A DNA stretch of 64,000 nt. It comes from Bacteroidaceae bacterium (GTDB lineage: Bacteria > Bacteroidota > Bacteroidia > Bacteroidales > Bacteroidaceae). The first letter of the stretch is position 1; each line of letters begins with the position of its first letter. The translations under genes were made by a program, and so were the position numbers. The notes under the pieces are model-generated. The model made no database searches. It saw nothing but the letters and a program-made list of their open reading frames with translations, and was not told where the DNA came from. Positions 48,008 to 57,843 of this stretch are shown here, piece after piece. The stretch lies in NCBI GenBank assembly GCA_017631315.1, contig JAGBTN010000012.1, positions 1 through 64,000 of the forward strand, in the 5' to 3' direction.

Positions 48008-48694
48008 ATGAGAAAACTGGAGGTGTGTTGCGGAGACTTGCAAAGTGTCCGTGCTGCAATAGAAGGTGGTGCCCACAGGGTGGAACTTTGCGAGGCACTT
48101 GAGTTAGACGGTTTGACGCCATCGGAAGCGATGATGGAATCGGCTATTGGGATGGGCATTCCCGTACAAGTACTTATCCGTGTTCGCGAAGGAGACTTTG
48201 TCTATAGCAAGGACGAGATATGCAAAATGCGAAATGACATACGGCTTGCTCGTAAACTTGGAGCAGCTGGTGTGGTCATTGGGGCTTTAATGCCTGACGG
48301 CAGCATTGACGAAGAGGCCATACGTTGTATGATGGACGAGGCAGAAGGACTTAGTGTTACTTTTCATCGTGCCTTCGATGTATGCCGCAAACCTGAAGAG
48401 GCACTGGAGAAAATCATCTCGCTCGGATGCCATCGTCTGCTTACCTCCGGCCAGGCAACAACTGCCGAGCAGGGCATCCCCATGCTCAAGAAACTTGTAG
48501 AGCAGGCAGATGGTCGTATCATCATCATGCCCGGCGCCGGGGTAAATCCGCAGAATGCAAGCAGAATTCTGGAAGAAACCGGAGCGCTCGAAATACATGG
48601 TTCACTGCGCAGAAACGGACATACCAGTGCCGAACTTGTCCGAGCAACCTTAAACAACAGGCATTTTTCAGAACAATCATTCACTATATCTTAA
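48008..48694 (+). CDS. cutC: CutC family protein
   Basis: 228 residues of the CutC TIM-barrel family: LEVCCGDLQSVRAAIEGGAHRVELCEAL at the start, VLIRVREGDFVYS, VTFHRAFDVC, RLLTSGQATTAEQG and IIMPGAGVNPQN. CutC has been linked to copper homeostasis, but its enzymatic role is not settled. sdaA starts seven bases after the stop. Confidence 0.95.
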   Translation: MRKLEVCCGDLQSVRAAIEGGAHRVELCEALELDGLTPSEAMMESAIGMGIPVQVLIRVREGDFVYSKDEICKMRNDIRLARKLGAAGVVIGALMPDGSIDEEAIRCMMDEAEGLSVTFHRAFDVCRKPEEALEKIISLGCHRLLTSGQATTAEQGIPMLKKLVEQADGRIIIMPGAGVNPQNASRILEETGALEIHGSLRRNGHTSAELVRATLNNRHFSEQSFTIS

Positions 48695-48701
48695 ACAATA
48701 T

Positions 48702-49913
48702 ATGGAATCCATCAAAGAACTCTACCGCATAGGTATCGGTCCATCAAGCAGTCATACAATGGGGCCACAGGCTGCAGCCATCCAATATCAGGAGCGTCAT
48801 CCGGAAGCCAAGGCTTTCGACATTACGCTTTATGGTTCTCTTGCGGCTACTGGAAAAGGCCACATGACGGATGTTGCCATCCTTCGTGTTCTTGAGCAGC
48901 AGGGCGATGTCACCATACACTGGGAACCTGCCACGTTCCTTCCTTTTCATCCTAACGGAATGAAGTTTGCAGTTCGGCAACCCGACGGCAGCCTCTTCGA
49001 CGAATGGATTGTATATAGTATTGGTGGAGGTGCCATTACGGACTCCGAGATTCCCGAGAAGGATGCTACTGACGGTACACAGTTGTACCCTCTGAACACC
49101 ATGAAGGAAATCATGGCATGGTGCCAAGAGACGGGACATGCTTTTTGGGAGTATGTGGAGCAATGTGAGGGTCCGGAGATTTGGGAATACCTGCGTGAAA
49201 TTTGGAGGGTGATGCAGGAGGCTGTTGTGCGTGGCATTAATCACGAAGGCATACTCCCTGGTCCACTCGGTCTGCAACGTAAGGCTCCCATATACTACAC
49301 CAAGGCGAAAGGATACAAAGCCCATTTGCAGAGTTCGGGTCTTGTGTATGCTTATGCTTTGGCTGTCAGCGAGGAGAATGCTTCAGGCGGACTCATTGTA
49401 ACAGCCCCCACATGTGGCTCATGCGGAGTGTTGCCTGCGGTGCTTTATCATTTAGGTAGCAACCATGCTTTCTCCGAGGAGCGTATTCTCCATGCACTTG
49501 CTACCGCCGGTCTCATCGGCAATCTTGTCAAACACAACGCCAGCATTTCCGGTGCCAATGTAGGTTGCCAGGGCGAAGTCGGTACGGCTTGTGCCATGGC
49601 ATCGGCTGCCGCATGCCAGCTCTTTGGCGGCAGTGTGTCGCAAATAGAGTATGCTGCCGAGATGGGACTCGAGCACCATTTGGGCATGACGTGCGACCCT
49701 GTATGTGGTCTTGTGCAGATACCATGCATTGAGCGAAACGCCTTTGCTGCCGCACGTGCATTGGATGCCAACTTCTATGCCTCTCTGTCCGATGGCCAAC
49801 ACCGTGTCAGCTTCGACCGCATTGTGCGCGTCATGAAGCAAACGGGCAAAGACCTGCCTTCTCTGTACAAGGAGACCGCCGAAGGAGGCTTAGCCAAAAT
49901 TGGTGAGGAATAA
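48702..49913 (+). CDS. sdaA: L-serine ammonia-lyase (iron-sulfur type)
   Basis: Deaminates L-serine to pyruvate and ammonia using an oxygen-labile [4Fe-4S] cluster. The 403 residues join the beta domain (IGIGPSSSHTMGP, GSLAATGKGHMTD) and the alpha domain (TAPTCGSCGVLPAVLY, GCQGEVGTACAMASAA, MTCDPVCGLVQIPCIERN) in one chain, as in single-chain SdaA. Serine-derived pyruvate fits amino-acid fermentation. Confidence 0.96.
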   Translation: MESIKELYRIGIGPSSSHTMGPQAAAIQYQERHPEAKAFDITLYGSLAATGKGHMTDVAILRVLEQQGDVTIHWEPATFLPFHPNGMKFAVRQPDGSLFDEWIVYSIGGGAITDSEIPEKDATDGTQLYPLNTMKEIMAWCQETGHAFWEYVEQCEGPEIWEYLREIWRVMQEAVVRGINHEGILPGPLGLQRKAPIYYTKAKGYKAHLQSSGLVYAYALAVSEENASGGLIVTAPTCGSCGVLPAVLYHLGSNHAFSEERILHALATAGLIGNLVKHNASISGANVGCQGEVGTACAMASAAACQLFGGSVSQIEYAAEMGLEHHLGMTCDPVCGLVQIPCIERNAFAAARALDANFYASLSDGQHRVSFDRIVRVMKQTGKDLPSLYKETAEGGLAKIGEE

Positions 49914-50107
49914 ACGGCGGAAATGCCTTTCCGGTGCAGGTGGCAAGAAGTCGTCCACCTCGAGCTGCCTTGTATGAGTTGCGCCCTTCGGACAATCCCT
50001 TGTAGGATGGCCAAAATAATGGTTAACCTAATTGAACGGAAAGGTTAAGCATTATTGCCGGAAAGGTTAACCTATTTGAGTAGAGGCCTCAGCCTTCAGT
50101 AAAATAA
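49914..50107. other. Spacer after sdaA
   Basis: Non-coding; carries array D at 50021-50086. Before it I see a Pro/Thr-like open stretch that is not a gene. Confidence 0.45.
50021..50086. repeat. Array D: three 22-bp units starting GGTTAA
   Basis: GGTTAA occurs at 50021, 50043 and 50065, spaced exactly 22 bp. The units share a GGAAA end. The second unit contains GGTTAAGCATTATTGCC, identical over 17 bases to a unit in array E; the first shares GGTTAACCTAATTG with array C. It sits between convergent genes, just before the shared terminator. Confidence 0.85.
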
Positions 50108-50143
50108 AAGTATGCGCTCCCGCTGGACGGAGTGCATACTTCT
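50108..50143. terminator. Bidirectional terminator between sdaA and the nitroreductase gene
   Basis: AAGTATGC ... GCATACTT with inner CTCC/GGAG is flanked by A-rich and T-rich sides, so it can stop transcripts from both directions. Confidence 0.85.
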
Positions 50144-50171
50144 TTATTAGACAATAGGTTAGGAAGCGCTA

Positions 50172-50681
50172 CTACACCTCGAAGAAAATCTGCTCGGGTG
50201 CTTTGCGTGTTGTCCTATTGACGTCTGCAGGAGCAGGATAACCTATCGGAACAATAGCTATCGGCTCTTCTGTCTCTTCCATTTGGAAGAGTTCGTGACA
50301 GCGCTGAGCATCGAAGTTGCACACCCAACACGTGCCGAGACCCTGCTCGGTTGCTGCCAGACAGAGATGCTCCACTGCAATAGCGACGTCGATATCGCCA
50401 TGAGGCTTCTTGTCTCTGCGCACCCACTGCTCGTCCTTCATGACGGATGCAAGGATATAGAGCGGTGCCTCGTTGAACCAAGAGCGATGATAGCACGTAC
50501 GAAGCTTCTCAATAGCCTCTGCACTACGAACGATGCGGAACTTCCACGGCTGCAGGTTGACAGCAGAAGGAGCCAGTCGCATACACTCCTCAAGATAGAG
50601 AAGCTTTTCTTCCTCTACGGGCTTGTCAAGATATGTCCGACAGCTGTAACGGTTGCGAATAATGTCAATTAGTGTATTCAT
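50172..50681 (-). CDS. Nitroreductase family protein
   Basis: 169 residues of the FMN-dependent nitroreductase fold: IIRNRYSCRTYLDKPV near the N-terminus (FMN phosphate arginines), RLAPSAVNLQPWKFRIV and ATEQGLGTCWVCNF. The substrate is unknown. It lies 60 bases downstream of argF' on the same strand. Confidence 0.9.
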   Translation of the reverse strand: MNTLIDIIRNRYSCRTYLDKPVEEEKLLYLEECMRLAPSAVNLQPWKFRIVRSAEAIEKLRTCYHRSWFNEAPLYILASVMKDEQWVRRDKKPHGDIDVAIAVEHLCLAATEQGLGTCWVCNFDAQRCHELFQMEETEEPIAIVPIGYPAPADVNRTTRKAPEQIFFEV

Positions 50682-50741
50682 GACCTATTTTTGTAATTTA
50701 TAATTAGTTCTTTCATTCTGTTATCCCGTCAAAAGGCTCGG

Positions 50742-51755
50742 TCAGAGACCTTGCAGAATACGTTTGAGAACGACCGTCGCCGAAATCTCACGGTTGGCTG
50801 CCTCCGGAATAACAATAGAAGTAGGTGCCTCGATGACATCGTCGGTAACAATCATACCCCTGCGGACAGGCAGACAATGCATGAAACGGGCATTGTTGGT
50901 CCACGACATATGCTCCGCATCGACCGTCCAGCTCATCTCCTTCGACAGTATCTTGCCATAGTTCTCCTTGCCGCCTGTCACACCAGGGCAACTCCAGTTC
51001 TTGGCATAAATAAAGTCGGCACCCTCGAACGCCTTGCGCTGGTCGTACTCAATGGTAGCACCAGCAGTGAACAACGGATCCAGTTCATAGCCCTCAGGGT
51101 GAGTAATGACGAAGTCGATGCCACAGTCATTGCCCACTCCGGCAAGAGGCAACTGCTGTCTGTCTGCCTCCAGCATCCATTCTGCAAAACTGTTTGGAAC
51201 AGCCTGCGGCAAAGCCTTAGGATGCGGAGCCCAAGTGAGAACAACCTTTGGCCTACGTTTTTCCTGCTTCCAAAACTCACTGATAGTAAAGAGATCGGCA
51301 AAAGCCTGCAACGGATGCACTGTAGCCGTCTCCATGGCAAACACAGGCTTTCCGCTATACTGCTCAAACTGATGATAGACCGTTTCTGCATAATCGTAAT
51401 CACGATCAGTAAGTCCGGCAAAAGAACGAATGCCGATAACATCGCAAAAACTACCCATAACAGGTATTGCCTCAAGCAAATGCTCACTCTTGTCGCCATC
51501 CATAATAACACCACGCTCTGTCTCCAGTTTCCAAGCACCAGCATTAACATCGAGAACAATGGTGTTCATTCCCAAGTTCATAGCCGCCTTTTGCGTACTG
51601 AGACGCGTGCGTAAACTATTATTAAAGAACACCATGAGCAAAGTCTTGTTCTTGCCCAACGTGTCGTATTTATAGCGATCGGCCTTTATCTCTACCGCCT
51701 CGGACAGTGCCTCCTTGAGGTCACCCAAGTCCTTTACATTAAGAAAACTCTTCAT
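50742..51755 (-). CDS. N-succinylornithine carbamoyltransferase (ArgF')
   Basis: 337 residues of the transcarbamylase fold: carbamoyl-phosphate motif FFNNSLRTRLSTQ, HPLQAFADL and the C-terminal MHCLPVRRG. The insertion EYDQRKAFEGADFIYAKNW fits the acetyl/succinyl-ornithine subgroup, not OTCase. The loop reads MDGDKSEH, with Ser90 where by my alignment the Bacteroides succinylornithine enzyme has Pro and acetylornithine enzymes have Glu. This supports succinylornithine as substrate, as inference. The ATGA overlap couples it to the AMP-ligase gene. Confidence 0.88.
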   Translation of the reverse strand: MKSFLNVKDLGDLKEALSEAVEIKADRYKYDTLGKNKTLLMVFFNNSLRTRLSTQKAAMNLGMNTIVLDVNAGAWKLETERGVIMDGDKSEHLLEAIPVMGSFCDVIGIRSFAGLTDRDYDYAETVYHQFEQYSGKPVFAMETATVHPLQAFADLFTISEFWKQEKRRPKVVLTWAPHPKALPQAVPNSFAEWMLEADRQQLPLAGVGNDCGIDFVITHPEGYELDPLFTAGATIEYDQRKAFEGADFIYAKNWSCPGVTGGKENYGKILSKEMSWTVDAEHMSWTNNARFMHCLPVRRGMIVTDDVIEAPTSIVIPEAANREISATVVLKRILQGL

Positions 51756-53425
51756 TTCTTGTCTTTTTCTCTTATTTCAACACGACGAATCTTGCCACTA
51801 ATCGTTTTGGGCAATTCGTCAACAAACTCTATTATTCGAGGATATTTATAAGGAGCCGTAACACGCTTAACATGTGCCTGCAACTCCTCAACAAGAACTT
51901 CGCCGGCCTTCTCCTTCCATTCTGTGCCAAGTACCACAGTAGCCTTGACCACCATGCCGCGAGTGTCGTCCGGGATACCGGTTATTGCACACTCCACAAC
52001 AGCCGGATGCGTCATCAAAGCACTCTCAACCTCAAAAGGACCTATGCGATAACCACTGCTCTTAATAACATCATCCGCCCTGCCTTCAAACCAGTAATAG
52101 CCATCCTTATCGCGCCACGCCATGTCGCCAGTAAAGTAATAACCATCATGGCAAGCCTCGTAAGTTATATTGCTGTCGCGATAGTATTCCTTGAAAAGAC
52201 CAATAACCTTCTGACCCTCATTCAGGCGAACGGCAATCTCACCTTTTTCCCCATCCTCGCAAGGAGAAAGGTCCGGACGCAATAAAACTATATCGTATTG
52301 TGCATTGGGCTTGCCCATACTGCCCGGTTTGGGTTCCATCCATGGGAAAGTCGCCAACGTCAATGTGGTTTCCGTCTGTCCGAAACCCTCCATAAGGCGT
52401 ATGCCTGTCAGTTCATAGAACTTGTCATATACTGCAGCATTAAGAGCCTCTCCCGCAGTCGTACAGTAGCGAAGCGAAGACAAATCGTAGTGGCTGAAAT
52501 CTTCACGAATAAGGAAACGATACACAGTGGGCGGCGCACAAAAACTCGTAATGTGGTATTTTTCCATTTGTTTCAGGAAGCCATCGGCAGTAAACTTCTC
52601 GTGGTCATAGACAAAAACGCAAGCTCCGGCAAACCACTGACCATAGAACTTCCCCCAAACAGCCTTACCCCACCCCGTATCGGCAACGGTAAGATGAATA
52701 CTGTCCGACGTAAGATTGTGCCAGAAAACACCCGTTGTAAGATGGCCCAAAGCATAAAGAAAATCATGTGCCACCATCTTGGGTTCTCCCGAAGTTCCGG
52801 AAGTAAAATAGAGAATCATCGTGTCATCATTTGCATTGACAAAACGAGGACGGCGAAAAGTTGGCGCCTTCCCTATCTCCGCATGCCAGTCGTGGAAACC
52901 TTCTGGTACTAACGGGCCTATCGAAACCAACGATTCTACCGTCGGACTCTCCGGCATTGCCTTCTGTACCTCACCCAAAACATAAGATTCGCCTACACAT
53001 ATAATTGCCTTGACAGAGGCTGCATTGCAACGATAAACTATATCATGGCTCGTCAGCATATGGGTTGCAGGTATAGGCACTGCACCCAATTTATGAAGAG
53101 CAAGCATCGTAATCCACCATTCGAGCCTACGCTTCTCTATAAGCATTACCATGTCGCCACGGTTTATACCTATTGTATGGAGATACGAAGCTGCCTGGTC
53201 ACTCTCTTTCTTAAGGTCAGAAAATGAAAGCCTACACTCCTCTCCCTCATCATTTGTCCAAATGAGAGCTGTCTTGTTTGGAGTTTCCTCTGCCCAAGCA
53301 TCTACAACATCATAAGCAAAGTTGAAGTTCTTTGGAATAAGAAGCTTGAAATTCTCTCTGAAATCTTCCTCAGAAACAAATGATGTCTGCTTCAAATAAC
53401 GTTTTAAAATAGGATTCTCTGCCAT
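51752..53425 (-). CDS. AMP-dependent acyl-CoA synthetase family protein
   Basis: 557 residues of the ANL adenylating family, closest in style to acetyl/medium-chain acyl-CoA synthetases. The ATP loop is YFTSGTSGEPKMV, with EGFGQTETT, GDMAWRDKDGYYWFEGRADDVIKSSGYRIGP, and the C-terminal catalytic lysine in KTISGKIRR. The acyl substrate is unknown. It follows the XRE-cupin regulator by four bases, which suggests that regulator controls it. Confidence 0.9.
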   Translation of the reverse strand: MAENPILKRYLKQTSFVSEEDFRENFKLLIPKNFNFAYDVVDAWAEETPNKTALIWTNDEGEECRLSFSDLKKESDQAASYLHTIGINRGDMVMLIEKRRLEWWITMLALHKLGAVPIPATHMLTSHDIVYRCNAASVKAIICVGESYVLGEVQKAMPESPTVESLVSIGPLVPEGFHDWHAEIGKAPTFRRPRFVNANDDTMILYFTSGTSGEPKMVAHDFLYALGHLTTGVFWHNLTSDSIHLTVADTGWGKAVWGKFYGQWFAGACVFVYDHEKFTADGFLKQMEKYHITSFCAPPTVYRFLIREDFSHYDLSSLRYCTTAGEALNAAVYDKFYELTGIRLMEGFGQTETTLTLATFPWMEPKPGSMGKPNAQYDIVLLRPDLSPCEDGEKGEIAVRLNEGQKVIGLFKEYYRDSNITYEACHDGYYFTGDMAWRDKDGYYWFEGRADDVIKSSGYRIGPFEVESALMTHPAVVECAITGIPDDTRGMVVKATVVLGTEWKEKAGEVLVEELQAHVKRVTAPYKYPRIIEFVDELPKTISGKIRRVEIREKDKK

Positions 53426-53429
53426 AGGC

Positions 53430-53981
53430 TTAGATTATAACTGTCAGAAACTTCACTGATCTATTCTCAAGAGCACGCATGCAATGTGGGCGTGTTGTGT
53501 CAAAGTAAATGCTATCACCTTCCCTCAACACTATAACCTTGTCTTCAATCGTTATCTCTAAGACACCATCGAAAATAATAATGAACTCCTGCCCGTCATG
53601 GAAGTTCTTGGCATGATTCCTTCCCTCTGGCAGAGGCTCTATCTCTGTAATGAACGGCTCCATTGCTCTGCCCTTGAAGCCACTGGCAAGAGACTTATAT
53701 TTATAGTCGTTGTGGCGATCCACTTCCAAACCCTTCCCGCTTCTCGTAACAAAATAACCATTCATACGAGGTTCTTCTCCATAAAGCAAAACATCTAGAG
53801 CAATACCATATTGCTTCGAAATACGCGAAAGAAGATAAACACCAGGATCACACTCTCCGTTCTCTATGCGACGATAATGTTCCACCGATGTCTCACCAAC
53901 TTCGGCCATTTTTTCGATGGGAATATCGAAAATCTCACGCAAACCTTTCAGTCGCTGCGAAATTTGTTTAATATCGTTCAT
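53430..53981 (-). CDS. XRE family regulator with cupin domain
   Basis: 183 residues. An N-terminal helix-turn-helix (LKGLREIFDIPIEKMAEV ... EHYRRIENG) is followed by a cupin (NFHDGQEFIIIFDGVLEI, GDSIYFDTTRPHCM) that probably senses a small ligand or metal. The gene pair XRE-cupin plus AMP-ligase is one I associate with Bacteroidales. It lies 20 bases after proA. Confidence 0.9.
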   Translation of the reverse strand: MNDIKQISQRLKGLREIFDIPIEKMAEVGETSVEHYRRIENGECDPGVYLLSRISKQYGIALDVLLYGEEPRMNGYFVTRSGKGLEVDRHNDYKYKSLASGFKGRAMEPFITEIEPLPEGRNHAKNFHDGQEFIIIFDGVLEITIEDKVIVLREGDSIYFDTTRPHCMRALENRSVKFLTVII

Positions 53982-54001
53982 GCCATTCTATATTCTTATG
54001 A

Positions 54002-55180
54002 TTATTCTCTTATCTGCCCGTTACCATTAATAAACCATTTATAGGTTGTCATCTCCTCGAGAGCCATAGGGCCCCGAGGACCTAATTTCTGCGTAGAAAT
54101 TCCTATCTCTGCTCCCATTCCAAATTGAGCGCCATCAGTAAAACTTGTCGGTGCATTGACATAAACACAAGCAGCATCCACCATTTTTTGGAAATGAGCA
54201 GCCGTAGCTTCATTCTCAGTTATAATGCATTCGCTATGCCCAGAACCATAACGTGCAATATGTGCCAATGCGTCGTCAATACTATTCACTATTTTAAGCG
54301 ATATTTTATAGTCCATCCATTCTGTACCCATTGTCGCATCGTCTGTAATAATATCGACCTTGTCTTTCATTGGCTCAAGCAGCGAAGGTATATCTGCAAC
54401 ACGCTCCCTATGAACTAGTAGACAATCAAGTGCATTACATACGCTTACGCGTCTCATCTTTGCATTCGAAATGATATTACGCCCTTTTTCTATATCTCCG
54501 TCCTTATCAAAATAAGCATGCACCACACCTGCACCAGTCTCAATGACTGGAACACGAGCATTGTCGCGAACAAATTCGATCAACTTCTTTCCGCCCCGCG
54601 GGATGCAAAGATCAACATAACCGACAGCAGCCAAAAGATTTGCTGTCGCTTCGTGCGTAGGTGGTAATAATGCTAGCACATCTGTTGGAACACCTGTTTC
54701 ACGGAGTACATCATGAATGAGCGCAACAATTGCACGATTACTCTCCTCTGCTGTGTGGCTTCCTTTTAACACGCAAGCATTTCCACTCTTGAAACAGATA
54801 GAAAAGACATCGAAGCAGACATTAGGACGTGCCTCGAAAATAACACCTATCACCCCAAACGGTACACTTACACGACGTAAATAGAGACCATTCGAAAGTG
54901 TCCTTTCCTTGCTTACAAGACCTAAAGGAGACGGAAGAGAGGCGACCTTACGAAGGTCTGCAACAATGCTTGTAATGCGCTCCGGCGTAAGCAGCAAACG
55001 ATCGTATAATGGATTTGACTTTTCGAGTTTCTGAAGGTCTATGCTATTAGCAAGGAGTAATTGCTCCATAGATGATTCAGTGCGTTCAGCAATACGCAGA
55101 AGTATGTTGCTTCGCTGTTCGTCCGTCAGTAGTAGCAACTCCTTACTAATCTCCTTGACTCTATGAAACAAATTGTTCAT
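54002..55180 (-). CDS. proA: Glutamate-5-semialdehyde dehydrogenase
   Basis: 392 residues, within the usual ProA range. Reduces glutamyl-5-phosphate with NADPH in proline synthesis. Motifs: GVIGVIFEARPNVC, CVLKGSHTAEESNRA, LCIPRGGKKLIEF, and catalytic Cys in RRVSVCNALDCLLVH. ATGA overlap with proB. Confidence 0.95.
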   Translation of the reverse strand: MNNLFHRVKEISKELLLLTDEQRSNILLRIAERTESSMEQLLLANSIDLQKLEKSNPLYDRLLLTPERITSIVADLRKVASLPSPLGLVSKERTLSNGLYLRRVSVPFGVIGVIFEARPNVCFDVFSICFKSGNACVLKGSHTAEESNRAIVALIHDVLRETGVPTDVLALLPPTHEATANLLAAVGYVDLCIPRGGKKLIEFVRDNARVPVIETGAGVVHAYFDKDGDIEKGRNIISNAKMRRVSVCNALDCLLVHRERVADIPSLLEPMKDKVDIITDDATMGTEWMDYKISLKIVNSIDDALAHIARYGSGHSECIITENEATAAHFQKMVDAACVYVNAPTSFTDGAQFGMGAEIGISTQKLGPRGPMALEEMTTYKWFINGNGQIRE

Positions 55181-55950
55181 GACGTTAAAAACTCTGTGTG
55201 AATAGTTTCCGAAGGTTTCTCAATAAGATCTGGAAGAATATTATCACGATTACCACAAGCGATGAGAACACGAGTACCTGCTTGAGCTACGGTAATTGCC
55301 GTATTGAATTTGGAGGTCATGCCTCCTCTTCCAACAGTGCTTTTACTTGATAGTATATAACGACTAACGTCATCACCAGGCTTTACCTTCCGTATAACTT
55401 CACTACCAACATCCGAAGGGTCACCATTATAAAGGCCATCGACTCCTGTAAGAAGAACAAGCATCTCTGCCCCAACCATCAGAGCGATAAGACCTGATAG
55501 TTCGTCGTTATCCGTGAACATAAGTTCTTCAATGCTGACAGTGTCGTTCTCGTTAACAATCGGCAACACATTGTTCTCCAGCATCACTTCCATGCAAGCC
55601 TTTTGGTTTTGATAGGAGCGGTCGCTTTGGAAGTTCTCTTTTGTGGTAAGAACCTGACCGATGTGTATATTGTATTCACGGAAAAGATCATAGTAGAGAT
55701 TGATGAGTTTTACCTGTCCCATTGCAGAAAAGAGCTGTCGTTGCTCTACTGAGTCAAGCAAGTGGTCCACTTGCAATTCTTTTCTTCCACATGCAACTGC
55801 TCCACTCGTAACTAGAATAACATCATATGCATTCTGTCGCAGCCAGGCAATTTGATCAACAAGTGACGACATGCGTGTGATGTCGAGTTTCCCGCTGTCT
55901 GTTGTGAGGACATTACTGCCTACCTTTACTACGATGCGTTTCCTTGTCAT
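55177..55950 (-). CDS. proB: Glutamate 5-kinase
   Basis: 257 residues from MTRKRIVVKVGSNVL; a longer start at 55971 is possible but would overlap proC by 25 bases, whereas 55950 gives the standard ATGA. Motifs: VKVGSNVL, LVTSGAVACGRKEL, NENDTVSIEE, GGMTSKFNTAI. It lacks the C-terminal PUA domain of E. coli ProB, as many Bacteroidetes forms do. Confidence 0.94.
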   Translation of the reverse strand: MTRKRIVVKVGSNVLTTDSGKLDITRMSSLVDQIAWLRQNAYDVILVTSGAVACGRKELQVDHLLDSVEQRQLFSAMGQVKLINLYYDLFREYNIHIGQVLTTKENFQSDRSYQNQKACMEVMLENNVLPIVNENDTVSIEELMFTDNDELSGLIALMVGAEMLVLLTGVDGLYNGDPSDVGSEVIRKVKPGDDVSRYILSSKSTVGRGGMTSKFNTAITVAQAGTRVLIACGNRDNILPDLIEKPSETIHTEFLTS

Positions 55951-56678
55951 TTCAATCCTGCTTTTAGGCATCGGATCACTGCCGAATTGAAGGCTGCATG
56001 ATCCAACTCGTTCAACCCCTTTATTGTTATTCCGCCTGGCGTTGTCACCTTATCTATTGCAGCCTCTGGATGAAGTTTTGTCTTTTGAAGAAAAGCCACT
56101 GCACCACGCATTGTCTGCATGGATATTTGCTTAGCGTCATCAGGATAAAAGCCCATTTCTATGCCTCCTTCCATCATGGCGCGAATGAAACGCATGACAT
56201 AGGCTATACCGCAACCGGCCATCATCATGCCCGCTGGCATCAGGTGCTGCGGCACGATTCTGCACTGGCCTACCTTTTCGAAGAGTTCAGAGGCGGTTTC
56301 TGCCTTCTCAGCCTCTTCTATAAAGGTCATACTCTCTCCTAATTCGGCAGCGATGTTAGGCATCGCATAGACATCGATGCGTTCATGTCGAATGCCTGCT
56401 GCCACAGAGATTAAGAGTTTATCTTTTAGTATATGTTGAATTTGAGCAATCACTTGCTGAACGAGCCAAGGCTTAACTGCAAGCACAACAATATCGGCTT
56501 CTGCCACTGCCGCTACGTTATCCAGCATTGTTGTGATGTCTGGATAATCCTGAGCGAAACGGTCGAGTGTTTTTTTTGTTTGGGCGGTAATGATAAGGTC
56601 TGTTGTCAATCCGGACTTTGCCCATCCTTTTATGAGGGCACCACCCATGTTGCCTGCGCCTATGACTGCTATCTTCAT
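55947..56678 (-). CDS. proC: Pyrroline-5-carboxylate reductase
   Basis: 243 residues. The last step of proline synthesis. N-terminal NAD(P) motif VIGAGNMGGALIKGW; VLAVKPWLVQQV; and the C-terminal dimer domain with TTPGGITIKGLNEL. The ATG overlaps the argD stop by one base (TAATG). Confidence 0.95.
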   Translation of the reverse strand: MKIAVIGAGNMGGALIKGWAKSGLTTDLIITAQTKKTLDRFAQDYPDITTMLDNVAAVAEADIVVLAVKPWLVQQVIAQIQHILKDKLLISVAAGIRHERIDVYAMPNIAAELGESMTFIEEAEKAETASELFEKVGQCRIVPQHLMPAGMMMAGCGIAYVMRFIRAMMEGGIEMGFYPDDAKQISMQTMRGAVAFLQKTKLHPEAAIDKVTTPGGITIKGLNELDHAAFNSAVIRCLKAGLK

Positions 56679-57805
56679 TACAATACTGCTTTGAGTTTCT
56701 CTACGAATCTGTCGGCGTCTGCCTTAGTCAAACAGAGAGGTGGCAACAGACGGAGTACGTTTGTTCCTGAGCAACCGGTAAAGCAATGCTGTTCGCTGAC
56801 CAATCGCTGGCGTGGTTCTTTATAAGGAATATCGAGTTCAATGCCTATCATTAGTCCACGTCCACGCACTTCTACGACATGAGGCAGTTTGGCATCTCGA
56901 ATTGTCTGAATAAGATATTCGCCCACTTCTGCTGCGTTTTCAACAAGCTGTTCGTTTTCGATAATATCGAGAACGGCTATGGCTCCGGCGCATCCCAAAT
57001 GGTTGCCGCCGAAGGTTGTACCGAGTTGACCATAAATGGGTTTAAAGTCGGGGCTGATAAGCACACCGCTCATAGGGAATCCATTGCATATTCCTTTGGC
57101 TACGGTTATCATATCGGGACGTACGCCAAGGTGTTGATGGGCGAAGAATTTGCCACTACGTCCGTATCCGCATTGTATTTCGTCGCATATAAGTACAGTG
57201 CCATTGGCCCGACAGAGTTTTTGTAGTTCCTGCAAGAAGTCTGCCTCCATCATTCGAACGCCACCGACACCTTGTATACATTCCACGATGCAGGCACAGA
57301 CGTCGCCTTTTCCCAGTTCCGTCTTCCATGCCTCTATGTCGTTGAGCGGAAGATATGTGACGTGTCCGTTGGCATTGATGGGGGCTATAATCTTGGGGTT
57401 AGCTGTTGCTTCTACGGCAAGAGATGTACGTCCGTGGAAGGCCTTTTCGAGTGACAAGATACGGGTTCTGCCATTATGGAAAGAGGCCAGTTTCAGTGCG
57501 TTTTCGTTTGCTTCTGCACCACTATTGACGAGGAAAAGGCTATAATCCTCGTATCCGCAAGCCTTACCCAGGCGTCGGGCGAACTCTTTTTGCAAGGGGT
57601 TTTGTACGGAATTGCTGTAGAAGCCCAGTGTGTTCAGCTGCTTGGCCATAGCTTCTGCATAATGAGGATGGCAATGACCTACGCTGATGACAGCGTGGCC
57701 GCCATAGAGGTCAAGATATTCCTGTCCTTCGGAGTCCCAAACGGTGCATCCTTTGCCACGAGCAATGGTTACGTCCATGAGGGGATATACGTCGAATAGT
57801 TCCAT
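56678..57805 (-). CDS. argD: Acetyl/succinylornithine aminotransferase
   Basis: 375 residues, class III PLP transaminase: NSGAEANENALKLA, CDEIQCGYGRSG, and the PLP lysine in ITVAKGICNGFPMSG. Converts the N-acylated glutamate semialdehyde to N-acylornithine. Its place between argC and proC, and the enzymology of the neighbouring argF', point to the N-succinyl intermediates. Confidence 0.93.
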   Translation of the reverse strand: MELFDVYPLMDVTIARGKGCTVWDSEGQEYLDLYGGHAVISVGHCHPHYAEAMAKQLNTLGFYSNSVQNPLQKEFARRLGKACGYEDYSLFLVNSGAEANENALKLASFHNGRTRILSLEKAFHGRTSLAVEATANPKIIAPINANGHVTYLPLNDIEAWKTELGKGDVCACIVECIQGVGGVRMMEADFLQELQKLCRANGTVLICDEIQCGYGRSGKFFAHQHLGVRPDMITVAKGICNGFPMSGVLISPDFKPIYGQLGTTFGGNHLGCAGAIAVLDIIENEQLVENAAEVGEYLIQTIRDAKLPHVVEVRGRGLMIGIELDIPYKEPRQRLVSEQHCFTGCSGTNVLRLLPPLCLTKADADRFVEKLKAVL

Positions 57806-57843
57806 TTTGTTTATGACGTTTTTTCGTTATGCGTTATATTTAC

